Of a stretch of DNA of 64,000 nucleotides, positions 1 through 12,040 are shown one piece after another. Source of the stretch: Atherix ibis (taxonomy: Eukaryota > Arthropoda > Insecta > Diptera > Athericidae). Position 1 is the first letter of the stretch; each line of letters begins with the position of its first letter. The notes under the pieces were generated by a model. That model was not told where the DNA came from. It worked only from the letters and a program-made list of their open reading frames with translations, and did no database searches. The position numbers were made by a program, and so were the translations under genes. The DNA is taken from positions 66,498,220 to 66,562,219 of the forward strand of contig OY282609.1 of the NCBI GenBank assembly GCA_958298945.1, read 5' to 3'.

Positions 1-797
1 TGCTTCACGCAACTTGCGCATAACTTGCAGGTAATATTCCTTATTGACCGTTCTACCCTGTGGCAAGAACTCATGATGTACCACGCTCCCGCAATCGAAC
101 AAAACTGTCATTCACACGCCCCAGCACGCTTTTCGTCGTTCACATCTTCTTGGCCCCCTGAGCTGAACTCCTTCGATGCTATCTTTATCTCCTCAATCGT
201 AGCGTAGCGTCGTCCTTTCATAAGGCTCTTCAGTTTTGAGAACAAGAAAAAGTCACAGTGGGCCAGATCTGGGGAATACGGTGGCTGCGGTATTATTTTG
301 GCCAAAAATTCGCGCACAAGCAACGATGAGTGAGTAGGGGCGTTATCATGGTGCAAAAGCCAATTTTTTTCCTTCCACCAATCCGGGCGTTTCTGGCGGA
401 TTGCATCACGCAACTTGCGCATAACTTGCAGGTAATATTCCTTATTGACCGTTCTACCCTGTGGCAAGAACTCATGATGTACCACGCCCCCGCAATCGAA
501 CAAAACTGTCGTTCACACGCCCCGGCACGCTTTTCGTCGTTCACATCTTCTTGGCCCCCTGAGAACATTTTGTACCACCGATAAACGTTGCTTCGATGCG
601 TCCGCGCAATTAATTTTGTTTTTCACACAAAATTTTATACAGATTCTTTGATCCATTGTTTAGAATGGGCAAAAATCGAAGACGAGCCAAAACACGTGCA
701 AGCAAAGTAGCTGTTAAAAATTAACTGAACATTCAAAATGGCAGAACTTGTCGACATAAGTTAGAGATATGAAAAATCGAAAATTGAACAGACCTCA
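1..797 (-). mobile_element. M3 mariner copy 1, internally deleted and tandemly duplicated, cut by window edge
   Basis: The minus strand carries a mariner-type element whose terminus reads TGAGGTCTGTTCAA just inside a TA at 798-799. The start of the transposase (MDQRIC..., about 640-660) is followed by a large deletion that removes most of the DNA-binding domain and the first catalytic aspartate. The central and C-terminal catalytic part then follows. Bases 1-165 repeat 402-566 with four mismatches, so a 401-bp unit is duplicated in tandem. The element runs off the left edge, so its other terminus is unseen. It shares family with the copies at 4.4 and 19.8 kb, but their fold-back junction cannot be tested here. 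Confidence 0.85.
108..503 (-). pseudogene. Broken M3 mariner transposase (catalytic domain fragment)
   Basis: This frame encodes the cut-and-paste transposase catalytic core of a DD34D mariner. It begins in the FDCGGVVHHEFLPQGR stretch, keeps the second catalytic aspartate in HHDNAPTH and the third in PYSPDLAHCDFF. Four residues present in the 4.5-kb copy (NHTL-like, after EFLAK) are missing, so spacing between the two aspartates is shortened to 30. At the C-terminus the frame passes through the duplication junction, fusing IKIASKEF to GGQEDVNDEKRAG from the N-terminal domain. That chimera shows the duplication arose after the internal deletion. It is not a working enzyme. Confidence 0.85.
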
Positions 798-799
798 TA

Positions 800-2335
800 T
801 TTAACACATTACGGAAAGGATTGTTCAGTATAAAAGCTCAATTAAAATCCGGGCAAATTCCGCAAAAAGCTCCCAAAAAAATACCTTTGTAAAATATTTT
901 GTATATAATTCTTAAGCCAACGAAAATGTTGAAATTGAATTTTAAAATTTATATGGGAAAAGAATCGCAAATGTTCACAACTATTGCAAAAAAACCATTC
1001 TTTAAGATAATGAACATTACTGGAAATTCAATTTCTAAGAATAATATGTCAATAACTCAATAATTAAATAATAACCGACTTAATAGTAGAAAGCAGAGCA
1101 GTTAAGAAAACAAGAAAATTGAAAAAATATAGACTAAAATATTTACAAACGTGTGTTACTTGAGAAAAATTGAATCTATATCACGTTATACTCGTACGTA
1201 AGCCATTCTAACGGTATTACACGCTTAAACGTTATAATTAAATATTAGGTGAATAATTTGTACTCTGTGATAAGAAATATTGTGTAGAAAAAACAATATT
1301 ATTAACTTACTAGAAGTAAACTTCATTGCAACCAAATTTTCAAACATTCTGTTTATAGATTCCATGACACACTTTAATTTTTATTAATTCACAATTTAAA
1401 TAAACTAAAAATAATGTTAAAAAAGAGTGAGGTCAAATTAAGAAACTCCAAGTTCACTGGATACTAAAAATTCAAATGGCATCAATCTTCCAGTGCCAAG
1501 TCGGTAAATTTCATTAATTCAAATAGGCAGCGCTTCTCGCTCTGATTTAAGGAAACATATAGAAAATAATGTTGTTAGAATGAGTAAGAAAACATATCAC
1601 TGAAAAAATTACCAAATATAAATTAAGAGTGTAGTTTGGAATATGCTCCTTCCATCCTACAAAGAGCATCAATCAAATAATCGCATTCGCACACCGCTTA
1701 CTTGTGTACAACACCTTTTGACGAAAACTTAATCCAATCTATTTTTTTATAATATTTAATATGATAATAATATATATATCTGAGCATATATATTATTTTG
1801 CAACATTTCCTTAAGTGTGGAACTCTCTCTTTTGAACCAGTGCTATGCACTGGAAAATTCTCACAATCATATACTTCTGTACAAGGGCTTAAAAGCTTGA
1901 ACCAATGGTGCTTTACTGGAATTAGCTGTCGGCACATCGATCTTCGCTTAGAAGAGAGGAGAGCGAGAACAATCAACACACACTCGGTCATTAAATGTGC
2001 TGTCATTTTTTCTTGATGGATTGCACTGTTAAAAAACACAATTGTTTTCCATGCAACAAGTTCTCTTATTCAGTCTAACCACATTTTTATACGAATATTA
2101 TTTTTAATATCAGAGAGGGAAAGACTGCTCAATTGAATTAACAAAATTTTCATATTTAACTTTGGAAAGTCGGCGTTTTTGGCATTTGTGGTAACATAAA
2201 GTGAACTTTGGTGTTTTTTTTAATTTTTTCTAAATTATTTTTATTATATTTTATTTTATTTAAAGTGTGATTTTTTTTTATTTGACAGGTTTTTTGTTTC
2301 TAGGTTATTGTACAATTTTAACATAACACATATAT
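800..2335. other. AT-rich DNA, nothing recognised
   Basis: I see no family signature in this stretch. Short open frames around 1698-2039 overlap on both strands, have no recognisable motif and look like chance. Runs of A and T and a short (TA)n-like tract near 1770-1795 are the only structure. Confidence 0.5.
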
Positions 2336-3770
2336 GCATTTTATACACATAGACATGAGACACAGTCGCTCCTATAGAGCATATAGCGGCACTAGAGACT
2401 CTGTGAACTCTCTCCATCTGCTTCTGGCTTGGGCTAGCCTTTTCACTTCCGACCATGACTTGCCAATTTGTTGGTGTTCGCGCTCGACTGATCTTCTCCA
2501 AGTGGTCCTTGGTCGTCCTCTGCTGCGATTGCCCTGTGGGTTCCAATCTAGTGCCATCCTTGCTATGTCCGTAGGTGGTTTTCGCAAGGTGTGGCAAATC
2601 CAACTCCATTTCCTGCGTTTGATGTCAGCTAGCAGGGGTATTTGCTTCGTGAGAAGAAGCAGGTCATCGTTCGTTATCCAGTTCGGCCAGAAAATCTTGC
2701 TTATATGCCTCAAGCATCTGTTCACAAATGTTTGAGGCTTACGAGTCGTGCTGTCGGTTACTTTCCATGTTTCCCAGCCGTACAGTAGGACTGGCTTGAC
2801 GTTTGAACTGAATATTCGAAGTTTGAGTGCTATGGAGAGGTGGTTGGAACGCCACACGTTCCCAAGTGAGGTGTACGCTTGTCGCGCCTTGTTGATGCGC
2901 GTTTGGATATCTGTTTCAGTTCCACCATCCTTGTTGAGCATGCTGCCAAGGTAACAGAACTTTTCGACATCTTCAACTTGGGTACCATGTAGCATCAAGG
3001 TCCTCTCGCAGGTGGCGCCGATACGCATCAATTTGGTCTTCTTGATGTTGATTCTCATCCCCACTTCTTCGGCGTTGGAGGCCAGAGCATTCAGTTTCTC
3101 CTGAATGCCGTTGAAGTTGTGGGACATGAGGCATATGTCGTCGGCGTAGTACAGGTCATGGAGCTTCTCACGCAGTGTCCACTGGATCCCGTTGCTGGCT
3201 GTGTTGTAAGTGCGTTGAAGGACTAGGTCAAGGCCGATTATGAAGAGGATAGGCGAGATTACGCAACCCTGCCTGACTCCTCTCTACACGGGGCCTCACG
3301 GTATAGTTGTCGGATGAGATAGATGATGGCCTGTGGGATGCCTAGTTCAGCCAGAGCACTCCAGATGGCGTCGCGAGAAATCATATCGAAGGGCTGTTCC
3401 ATTCGTTCGACTGTTCAATGATCATTCTTAGGCTGCTGATGTTATCAACACAGGAGCGGCTTCGTCTAAAGCCAAACTGCTCGTTTCGAAGGGCACTTTC
3501 CACTGTTGGAGTGATGCGAGTCAGGATAATTGAGGCGATTAGCTTCTGGATGGTGTTCAGCAGAGTGATTCCCCTCCAGTTTTTACAATCGCCAAGGTCA
3601 CCTTTCTTCGGTATGGTGATAATTACTCCTTCTTTCCAGCTGTCCGGGAAGTGGCATTGTGTTCAGGCTTCTGCGATTATAGGATGCAACAGCGAGGAAA
3701 GGAGTAGAGGGTTAAACTTCAGAACCTCTGGGGTCAGGTTGTCAGGTCCAGGTACTTTGCTGTTCTGTGA
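2336..3770 (-). pseudogene. RTE-like non-LTR retrotransposon, 5'-truncated reverse transcriptase
   Basis: The minus strand encodes a LINE reverse transcriptase of the RTE type. Reading from 3770 down: a KVPGPDNLTPEVL stretch, the fingers region with NWRGITLLNT, QFGFRRSRSCVDNI, then FDMISRDAIW. The block that should carry the first catalytic aspartate (FIDFEKA in relatives) is deleted between EQSNEW and FDMIS. A stop at 3284-3286 precedes GVRQGCVISPILF. The motif YADD is intact at 3137-3148. An open frame of about 300 codons (2372-3283) covers YADD, thumb and the RTE-style tail (WNPQGNRSRGRPRTTWRR). The stop is at 2372-2374, with a short 3' UTR. There is no endonuclease part, so this is a typical 5'-truncated dead copy. 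Confidence 0.9.
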
Positions 3771-4370
3771 ATTACTTGTTATAAATAAAAATTAAAGTGT
3801 GCCAAAAAATCCATAAAAAGATTTTACATTAATTTAGTTGCTTGTATGTTTATTTTTATAAATGTGTTGAAATTACAATATTTCTTCTGAACGACAATGT
3901 TAATTTGATTCCTTTCAAAGTTTCTTGAAAAAATACAATTATTCGGTGAAAATTCTGTTATAAGGTGGAAATATTGTGTTTTTGTGCATAGTCGTTATAA
4001 CTGTATAGAACAGAATAGTTTATTATTTGCTGCAAAATAGTTTTCTGTATTAATTCTAACCAATAATGTTACTAAAGCGACATAACCTCAAATTTGGAAC
4101 AATCGCATCTTCACTTTTGGATGTTCGAAAAGTGCCGAATTGAAAGTTTGTCAATCAGTGCCGAAATTAATTAATATGTTTTGTCACTGAACTTTTTTAT
4201 ACAACTGATAAATTTCTAATAAAATTTTCATTGAAAATTTCGTTAAAAATTTATTAAAAAATTTAATAAAATGTAGTTTCGCCTAAAATTTTGCGCAAAA
4301 ATAACAATTTCCACTACAAACTATAGTTTTGCTATATTTGTTTGTAATATATTATAAAAATATGTATATA
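3771..4370. other. AT-rich spacer, nothing recognised
   Basis: No coding or RNA feature is visible between the RTE-like fragment and the next mariner. The stretch at 4210-4265 has loose repeats of attaaaaattt type. Confidence 0.5.
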
Positions 4371-5212
4371 CGAGGCCTGTTCAAAAAGTATCGCGAATTT
4401 TGAATTTCCGTTCGGCCATTTTGAATGTTCAGTTAATTTTTAACAGCTGCTTTGCTTGTACGTGTTTTAGCTCATCTTCGATTTTTCCCCATTCCAAAAA
4501 AATGGATCAAAGAATCGGTTTCGGGAACAAGAAAAGGGGCCAGATCTGGGGAATACGGTGCCTGCGGCATTATTAGTGTGTGGTTTTTGGCCAAAAATTC
4601 GCGCAAAATCAACGATGCGTGAGCAGGGTCGTTATCATGGTGCAAAAGCCAATTTTTGTTCTTCCACAAATCCGGGCGTTTCTGGCAGATTGCTTTGCGC
4701 AACTAGCGCATAAATTGCAGGTAATATTCCTTATTGGGCATTCTACCCTGTGGTAAGAACCCATGATGCACCACGCCCCTGCAATCGAAGAAAACTGTAA
4801 CCAAAACCTTCACATGCGACCGAACTTAGCGCCCTTTTTTCGGTCTTGGCTCGTGCGGCAGCTTCCATTATAATAATTGAACTTTAGTTTCTACGTCATA
4901 ACCATAAACCCATGATTCGTCACCAGTTATGACCATCTGGAGCAAATTTGGGTCGTCGCGGACAGAGTACAACAGCTCCTTAGCAATGTTAATGCGATGC
5001 TGTTTTTGGTCGAAAATGGGCAAAAATTGAAGACGAGCCAAAACACGTACAAGCAAAGCAGCTGTCAAAAATTAACTGAACATTCAAAATGGCCGAACTT
5101 GTCGGCATAAGTGAGAGATATGAGTACCAACATAGCGTCATAAGAAATCAAAAATCCAATACATGTAACCCGCAGAAATTCAAAATTCGTGATGCTTTTT
5201 GAGCAGACCTCG
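4371..5212 (-). mobile_element. M3 mariner copy 2, fold-back (long inverted repeat) derivative
   Basis: The element begins CGAGGCCTGTTCAAAAAGTA after TA (4369-4370) and ends with the inverted form of CGAGGTCTGCTCAAAAAGC before TA (5213-5214). Beyond the short termini, 4410-4493 is an inverted copy of 5015-5098. Both are the 5' untranslated region of the transposase gene. On the left it even includes the start codon stub ATGGATCAAAGAATC (4502-4516), facing inward. There it joins abruptly to antisense C-terminal coding sequence. The true 3' end of the element has therefore been replaced by an inverted second 5' end. A second junction near 5014 fuses the 5' UTR directly to the FDQKQHR codons, deleting the DNA-binding domain. 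Confidence 0.85.
4472..5068 (-). pseudogene. Rearranged M3 transposase remnant
   Basis: Two open pieces (5068-4868 and 4702-4472) hold parts of the mariner catalytic domain. The first carries FDQKQHRINIAKELL and the first catalytic aspartate in GDESWVYGYD. The second carries the second aspartate in HHDNDPAH and then PYSPDLAP. The sequence breaks off before the third aspartate, where the left inverted repeat begins. Stops and frame changes lie between the pieces. The N-terminal paired-like helix-turn-helix region is absent. A protein from this copy could neither bind termini normally nor catalyse. Confidence 0.8.
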
Positions 5213-5214
5213 TA

Positions 5215-7837
5215 TATATGGTAATATGGGCTCGAATTCTATGAAAATATAGAAATTTTTACTTTCTTAGAAATAACTTATTCTATTTCCTCTAAAAATA
5301 TAAATTAAAATAGCAGCTAAATTAGGAAAATTCTATTCAATAAAGTAAATTGGGGTAGGGAAAAGCTCTTATTCTATAAAAATAGATAATAAACGTATTT
5401 GAAAAAAGGGAACTCAGAACGATAAATGCGAACACTTAAGATATTATCTTCAGTTAGAATCGTGAAAATAATTGAGTTAGAATAGCACAAAGTATGGGCA
5501 TTTGTTGCGGAACTTAAACGAAAACAAGACAATTTATCATTTTAATTCGATTTTTCGTCCTACCAAGCAACTGACAACTGTTTTAGAAGCCCTAAAACAT
5601 TGCTTCCTTTTACTGTAAATTAAAATTATCTACGATTGTAATATATCATGACCACCGTCATTGCAGCCCCGCCAGCTATAGGTACCCCATTGGACTCACC
5701 ACATCTGCCATCTCAGCCATAGCCACCATAACCTCACTGGATTGTAGAAGTGCTAAGTTCACAGCTAATCCCAACTTATTTAGGATAAAAGCGGTACAGA
5801 TCCTTAAATAGCTTCCTCCTAATATGCACATTTAGGGTTTTTGTCTATTTTTATGTTAGTATGTTGTGTAGTCTTGGTTATCATCTAAAAGTGGGATTGT
5901 TTCAAGCTTGAAATTTCTATTCAAATAATTTTCTAAAGCACTTTTAATAAACACTCTTCTACACACCCACTTCCATTAGTTTTTTCAAACGTTTTCTGAC
6001 ATTTTTGTGGTAAATTTTTAAACTCCTGAGTGAAATATATTTTCGAAGTTTATCATTTTATGAAGTAAGAACTTACTTTTAATATATTCAACAGCTTTGG
6101 CAAAATGGACTAAATTTCGTTGATTTTTTTTGCGTCCATTATAAAATAAAGTCCTCTCACTGTTATCGCAAGGGAATAATTATTGTCAGAAAGTGTGCAG
6201 ACTATTTGTCATATCAAAACAAAAAACAACAACAAAATATTCAAGAAATTTTTTAGATTATCAAAAAAGAGAAATAATAAAATGTAAAATATTTACTTGA
6301 ATTGGTTAAAAAAAAATATTTCATTTTTTAATATGGTCGCTTAACTGCTAATATGAACGGATTTTTATTAAAATTATTACATATTACCAAGTACTACAAA
6401 TTATGAAAATTTTTTTTTTGACAACTTCTTCAACTATTTGAAAGCAATCACATTAAAATTGATTTTTTTTAAGCGAATTAAAACTTGATAATTCAATGTT
6501 CAGAAAATTTATTTTAAGTTCTAATTTTGAATGTTACGAAATATCTACTTTTTTAAGAATAGAAAAAGTAAAATGTCTTAAATGCGTATACTTAGATATT
6601 TTTTTTAGAATTAAAAAGGAATTACCTTTCTATAATTTCAAAATCTTATCATTTTTATTATAACTATTAATCTTTCAATAATTTTCACTTTTTCATTAAT
6701 TTCAATTACAAAGCTTCAAGTAGAAAATAATAATCTAGAATTTACTAAATACAATTTTTGAGTATATAATAAAAATTGAAAAAATTTATTCGGCTGATTA
6801 AATTTTCCCTCCAATCACTTTCAACTCATTTCAAATGTATCCTCTTATAACTCGTATGCCAAGAGGCATAACAAAATCATCAAGTGTTCAATAAATGTAC
6901 AGATATTAATAAAAAATATATACAAGTACGACCTATTGTTATATAATATCTGAAATTAAATGTCTAGAATCCTTGTAGCGGTAATGAGCTAGAAGAAGGA
7001 TCACAATTATTGTGTTGTCGACTCCACTTCAGTTTAATTTATATAAAAGTTTCTTACTTTTATTATTGATGAAAAAAGACATCAACGATTTTACAAGAGT
7101 TCGTATTTAAAGATAAATGAAAAAATATTAAATACAATGTGGCTCCCAAAAAAAAATGTATTATGAGGAAAAAGACAATCGAAAATCTTGAAAACAGAGA
7201 TAAAAGAAAATTTAAGAAAGAAATTATTCTACTTGTTATCCAAGATTATCATGACTTAACATTTGAATTTACTTTGAAATACTTCATAGCATATGGAATT
7301 TAGTATCCTTTGAAGTTTCGCAACCTTTCACTAACCTTAGACTTTTAACTGCATTTCGGTGGATGCGTAAAAATCAACGAAGTGAGGAAAATGAATCGGT
7401 TGACTCACAACGTTGAAGGAAAGCTTTAGCGGAAAGGTGGAAGGGGAGGGGGGAATTGTGGTTTCGTTTGTTTGTTAGAACTCGTTGTAATGATTAACTG
7501 TGGGCAACCGGACAACTGACATCGTCTATACCATCGATAACGAAAATTTAATTTCATGATTCAAGTTATTGGTTGAGGTAATTTTCTTTCACTTATTGTA
7601 ATCAAATAATTTAGAAAACGAGTACAAATTCTCTGTTACGCTTGAATAGTTTAAGTTACTGAACCGATTTATCTAAAAACGGATTTTCAACCATTTTTTA
7701 TACTTTCTGCTGCTTCTAGCTGACTTTTGTGCAAATAGTAAAAAATTTAATTGATTTATTAAGAAAATTTAAATGAGTACATTGCTTAAAAAGTTAATAT
7801 TCGTGAAAATTATTACTAAAAATGTTTTTTACTAAAA
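5215..7837. other. AT-rich DNA, nothing recognised
   Basis: This is a long gene-poor stretch. A somewhat more GC-rich island at 5640-5830 has no open frame that matches anything I know. Homopolymer A and T runs are common. Confidence 0.5.
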
Positions 7838-7932
7838 ATTTTTACTGAAGAAGATTTTTACTGAAGAAGGTTTTCACTGAAGAAGGTTTCACCGCAGATG
7901 ATTTTGAATGAAGAAGATTTTTACCGAAGAAG
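7838..7932. repeat. 16-bp minisatellite, six units
   Basis: The unit is close to ATTTTTACTGAAGAAG. The first two units are identical, the third to sixth carry one to several changes, and one unit is 15 bp. The core TTTTTACTGAA also matches the reverse complement of the 13-bp satellite at 26-28 kb, which may be coincidence or common origin. Confidence 0.75.
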
Positions 7933-8344
7933 ATTTTTAATGGTAATTTTCACTTTTTTACGGGAATTTTTTTTACTAAACTTAACCAGATTCTTTCTAA
8001 AGAACTCACTTCACACCAACATGCCTATAGGTCAGGCAGGGGTACTCCGACTATGCTTCTGGATCTACAGTACGCTATACACGATTGCTACAAACATAGA
8101 TTATGTAGGCTGCTTATTTCCCTGTACTGAGAAAGGCCATGCTATCGTATCTGCCCGCACAGAGCTATTTCCCAGTTGACTGTCTAGGTAGTTGATTTAG
8201 CCACCTTAAGCTTGTTGCGATCATACATGAATAATATTTTTTTTCGTACCTTCACGGTTAATGTGAATGGTCATTTTTCGTCCAAACGCATAACAGAAAA
8301 TGGTATTCCATGAGGTTCCCTATATTGACCCTTTTCAACACATA

Positions 8345-9536
8345 CCAGGTGTATAAGTATAAATCCGCTGTTTATTAGTCAAAAAAATACATGTTTTTTT
8401 AATAGAAAGCAAAAATAAATTTATTCAAAGTAATTGCCCTCGCAAGCTACACATTTTTCCCATCTCTCGGGCAATTTGTGGATACCACGCCAAGAAATTT
8501 CCTTCTCTTTCGAAGTAAGCCATTTTCGGACGTTTTCGTAAGAATCGAAGTGCTGCTCAGCGAGAGCGTGACCCATCGACGAAAACAGGTGGTAGTCGGA
8601 AGGGGCCAGGTCTGGTGAATAAGCGGGGTGGGGTAGCAGCTTCCAGTTGAGTGTTTCCATGTAGTTTCGGACCATTTTTGACGTGCGTTGTCGTGGAGGA
8701 AAATCAGCTTGTCATGTCTTTGTTGATAATCCGTTCTTTTTTAACGCAGAGCACAGTGCAATTTCGATCAGTTGTTGATGATAGCGGTGAGCATTGACAG
8801 CTTCACCAGGTTTCAACATCATATAGATATCCTGCTGATCCCACCAAACGCACATCATCGTCTTCCGTCTGAAGCGATTTGATCTTGGGGCAGATGTTTA
8901 TGGTTGGTCGTGATCAACCTACGATTTCTTGCGTTTATGATTTTGGAAATATATTCACTTTTCATCGCCTATCACAATCCGATGCAGGAACGACTTTCTT
9001 TTTTGTCTGGCAAACAAAATTTCGCATGTGTTTTGGCGTCTCTCCATCTGCCTATCGTTCGTAGACGTATGGAAATGGCTGGTTGAGTAACACCTAATTG
9101 CTCCGCGAGCATTTTCTGCAAGTGGGTATCGTCTTCATTCAAAAGAGCCTGCAATTAATGGTCCTCAACCTTCCTAGGACGATTTTCACGCTTGTTGTCC
9201 CACAAGTCAAAATTGCCGTCTTTGAACCAACGAAACCAATATTGGCATATTGCTTCCGATAAAGCACTGTCACTATAGTCCTCCATAAGCATTCTATGCG
9301 ATTCGGTAGCCAATTTCTTCAATTTGAAGCAGAAAAGCCGAGTTTCCCGCATATGCTCTTTTTCTGGCACAAAACTAGACATGATTACCACAGCAAAAAT
9401 GTAGGTTGTTGTACGAAATTGCTGACAATGTACACTGATTAATGTTGCCAGATGTCAAACTCATAAGAATTTAGCTCTTAATACGCTCACTCACACCATC
9501 TATTACCAAACAGCGGATTTAAGCTTATTCACCTGA
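8345..9536 (-). mobile_element. Mos1-like mariner copy A, inside an I-like LINE
   Basis: Termini of about 28 bp start CCAGGTGTATAAG and end with the inverted TCAGGTGAATAAG, each next to TA (8343-8344 and 9537-9538). The inner part of the terminus reads TTAAATCCGCTG, as in the other four copies. The first bases CCAGGTGTA match the known Mos1 terminus. At 1192 bp it is about 100 bp shorter than a full mariner, owing to internal deletions. The flanking DNA reads as one LINE when the element is removed, so the mariner is the younger insertion. Confidence 0.9.
8421..9382 (-). pseudogene. Mos1-like transposase, broken (copy A)
   Basis: The reading starts at MSSFVPEKEH (9382), the same start as Mos1, and ends at CEGNYFE (8421). 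Three open pieces cover the N-terminal helix-turn-helix domain (FCFKLKKLATESHRMLM), the second DNA-binding part (LAEQLGVTQPAISIRLR) and the C-terminal catalytic part. The third catalytic aspartate is in LAPSDYHLF. A stop near 9154, a deletion after RLRTIG that removes part of the linker, a few lost bases just after HDNA, and frame changes separate the pieces. The protein cannot be made whole. Confidence 0.88.
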
Positions 9537-9968
9537 TACATCCATCCCTGGTCCTATGATATTTTCTCCAAAATACACTTTCTATATGCGGATAATCTCG
9601 TCGTGCTGGCATCAGAACCTACAGTTTTAAAGGTACTCGACAATATCAGTAAGGTTATCTCAACTGTCAGCAACTGGAGCAGTAAAAATGGAGCAATTAC
9701 AGAAACTCAAACAACGGCGAGTTATGGGTAATTAAAATGGCTGTGAAAAATGCCATCGAACTCCTAATCAACAGCAGAGTAGCTATATTTATTGATAGCC
9801 TGTCTGGCCTTGAAGCAATTCGTCGATCATCAAATGATCCGCTGCTCACTATGATTCCAAACCTGCCCTGCCTACACGTATTAACCAAATGGCATACAAC
9901 ATCTTTAGTCATTCGTGAACAAATATATTGGTCCGAAAATGGAAGATATCGGTGCAAACATTGGATGC

Positions 9969-10103
9969 TAATTTTATTCTGAGAAGAAGAAACTTCTCAG
10001 AATAAAATTAACATGTAAATTGCCCAAATTGGTTGCTCTTCTCTGAAAATAAAATAATTTTTATAATCGATTAATACATTTATTTATATTTTTATTTTCA
10101 GAG
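9969..10103. repeat. Cluster of related short hairpins
   Basis: Perfect 18-bp arms at 9969-9986 and 9993-10010 enclose a 6-base loop. Just downstream, 14-bp arms at 10041-10054 and 10090-10103 pair with each other. All four arms are variants of one sequence (CTTCTCTGAAAATAAAAT or its complement) in alternating orientation. The cluster starts where the I-like LINE ends. Confidence 0.7.
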
Positions 10104-12040
10104 TGATAGTGATTAATTTTTAATAGCAAATGTAGTGTTTCTAGTTTTAATGGCTAGTAGTTCTAAAAATATCTATTCTCTAGGTTTGAATTTTATTGGT
10201 AAAATTCTCTAATTATTCACTATATTTCGGTTAATTTTCTCTTAAAGTAAAAAACTTTTATATTAGAAATATATGCCCTCAGCTATTTGATGTGATGGTT
10301 TCGTTAACTAAGCGTACATAAATAGCCTATTTATCTGAAGTCATACATCGTTGGAACTCTTCTAGATCGTTGGATCATTTATGGCTACACATTTAGTGAA
10401 CTAATCAATAATGATGTCGCGAAATGGACGTGATAGAAAATCCATTCGGATAGTAGTTAATCTTACACCGATAAGGGCAGGTATCTTATTATGGCTTTCT
10501 ATAACGTACTATAAATTTGGTCCATTATTCGAGCTTGTATTCATCCAATGTCGGAGATACGAAATGCTTACATCTGAATAGTTAATGTTTTATTAGTATT
10601 AGTATAGTATTAATATCATTCTGTGGATACATATGGGAGATACTTTGAAGCAAATTTCAGTTTTCAACTCAGAAACATTATCATATAAATGGATTTTCGA
10701 TCCCAAGAGTACGATGACAAACAAAAGTGCTATATTATCTCAGTTACTAAACATACTAAACTTCTCTTCGCTTAATGCATTGTGGTCATTAAATTCATAT
10801 CAGCTAAAAAGAACGTGGTCATTTTTTAATACTTAATTTACAATAAAAAATATACTTAATTTATCCTTTAAAAAGAGGTCGAATTGTTCTAATATATTTA
10901 TAAACAAATTAATACTTTTGATAATTTTTCTATAAACTGGATTAAAAAAAAATATTTTCCCTTGAATTTGTAATGATTTTTTTTTCAAATTTTTTATATT
11001 TTGCATTATTTTTAAATAAAAATATCTTTTTCAATCTCAAAAAATTGTTAAGCAGAAAGCAAAATTCTTTTAATGTTTTTGAAAGAATATGCAGGAGTAT
11101 TTTTAAAATAATTAACCTTATAGAAAAATAAAAGATAAATCTGTTACAATTTAATACCTTGTCTGAAGATAAATATTTAATACCTCAAAAATATTTAAAA
11201 AAAAAAATGAAATTTTCCGGCCCTACTCAGACGAGTCAACTTTTTACCAAGAAAATTTATTTTGAAAATTAAATAAAGACAAATAGAAAAGCGTCTAGAA
11301 GATATAGTCCAGCAGAATAACATTAACCTTACCCAGTAAATGAAAAAAGCACAAAAATTTAACAAATAAATTATTTTGTACTTATTGAAAGAAGAATTTT
11401 CACATAAACATTAATAAAGAAAGCAAAAAAAAACAAATGATGAATTTTACAATGTTAAATATTTCTCATCCACCAACCTCAGTATGATATCAACATGACA
11501 TTGAAATCGCATTACTGTCAATGGCAAATAATATTAAATAAAAAGCTTGCTTTCAAATAAATACAAAAATAAAATCAAAATCAAAGTGGACTATTCTAAG
11601 AACATAAAATAAAATGCCTTCGATACAAGGACGAATTCCAAGAAAATAAATTTTTCATCTTAGTTGTAGGCTGTGTATTTTGATACAGTCTTAAATCGAC
11701 TAAATGTGGTATCAATGTGATAACAATGTATGCTATCAAAAATGAAAAATTAAAAAAAAATCAACAAAATTATCTGAAATCGTCTAATAATATTTGCATG
11801 AATTATAAATGAAACAATTCACAAAAGTACTAAAAAATTATATGCGATTTTGAGGGGTGGTAATTGCAAAGGCGATATTTCATAGCAACAAAAAAAAGCT
11901 ACGAAGAATTAAGATGAATGAAAATATATTCGATTAATTGGATTTTCATGAAGCTGTATTCGATAAAGGCTCTTAAATTGGAATTTTCTTGGTCCTTGCT
12001 CTTAACAACCAACTGAAGGTTTTCTTCTTTACACACCAAA
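10104..12040. other. AT-rich DNA, nothing recognised
   Basis: No transposon or gene signature is seen. A 67-codon open frame at 10633-10836 has no motif and is probably chance. Confidence 0.5.

Larger units (their letters stand above)
8006..9968 (+). pseudogene. I-like LINE copy 1, interrupted by a mariner
   Basis: Plus-strand pieces of a LINE with an RNase H region lie on both sides of the mariner at 8345-9536. Before it come a diverged RT motif A region (about 8130-8150, weak), then TVNVNGHFSSKR and NGIP-stop-GS (8299-8319), which is the usual GxPQGS RT block. After it come FLYADN (YADN at 9585-9596) and an RNase H-type stretch ELWVIKMAVKNAIELL...IFIDSLSGLEAI (9719-9830). LTKWHTTSL then matches the tails of the copies at 35.4, 44.8 and 55.3 kb. 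Sequence between RT and RNase H is deleted. Catalytic YADD is YADN. Clade assignment (I or LOA) is inferred from the RNase H and tail. Confidence 0.7.
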
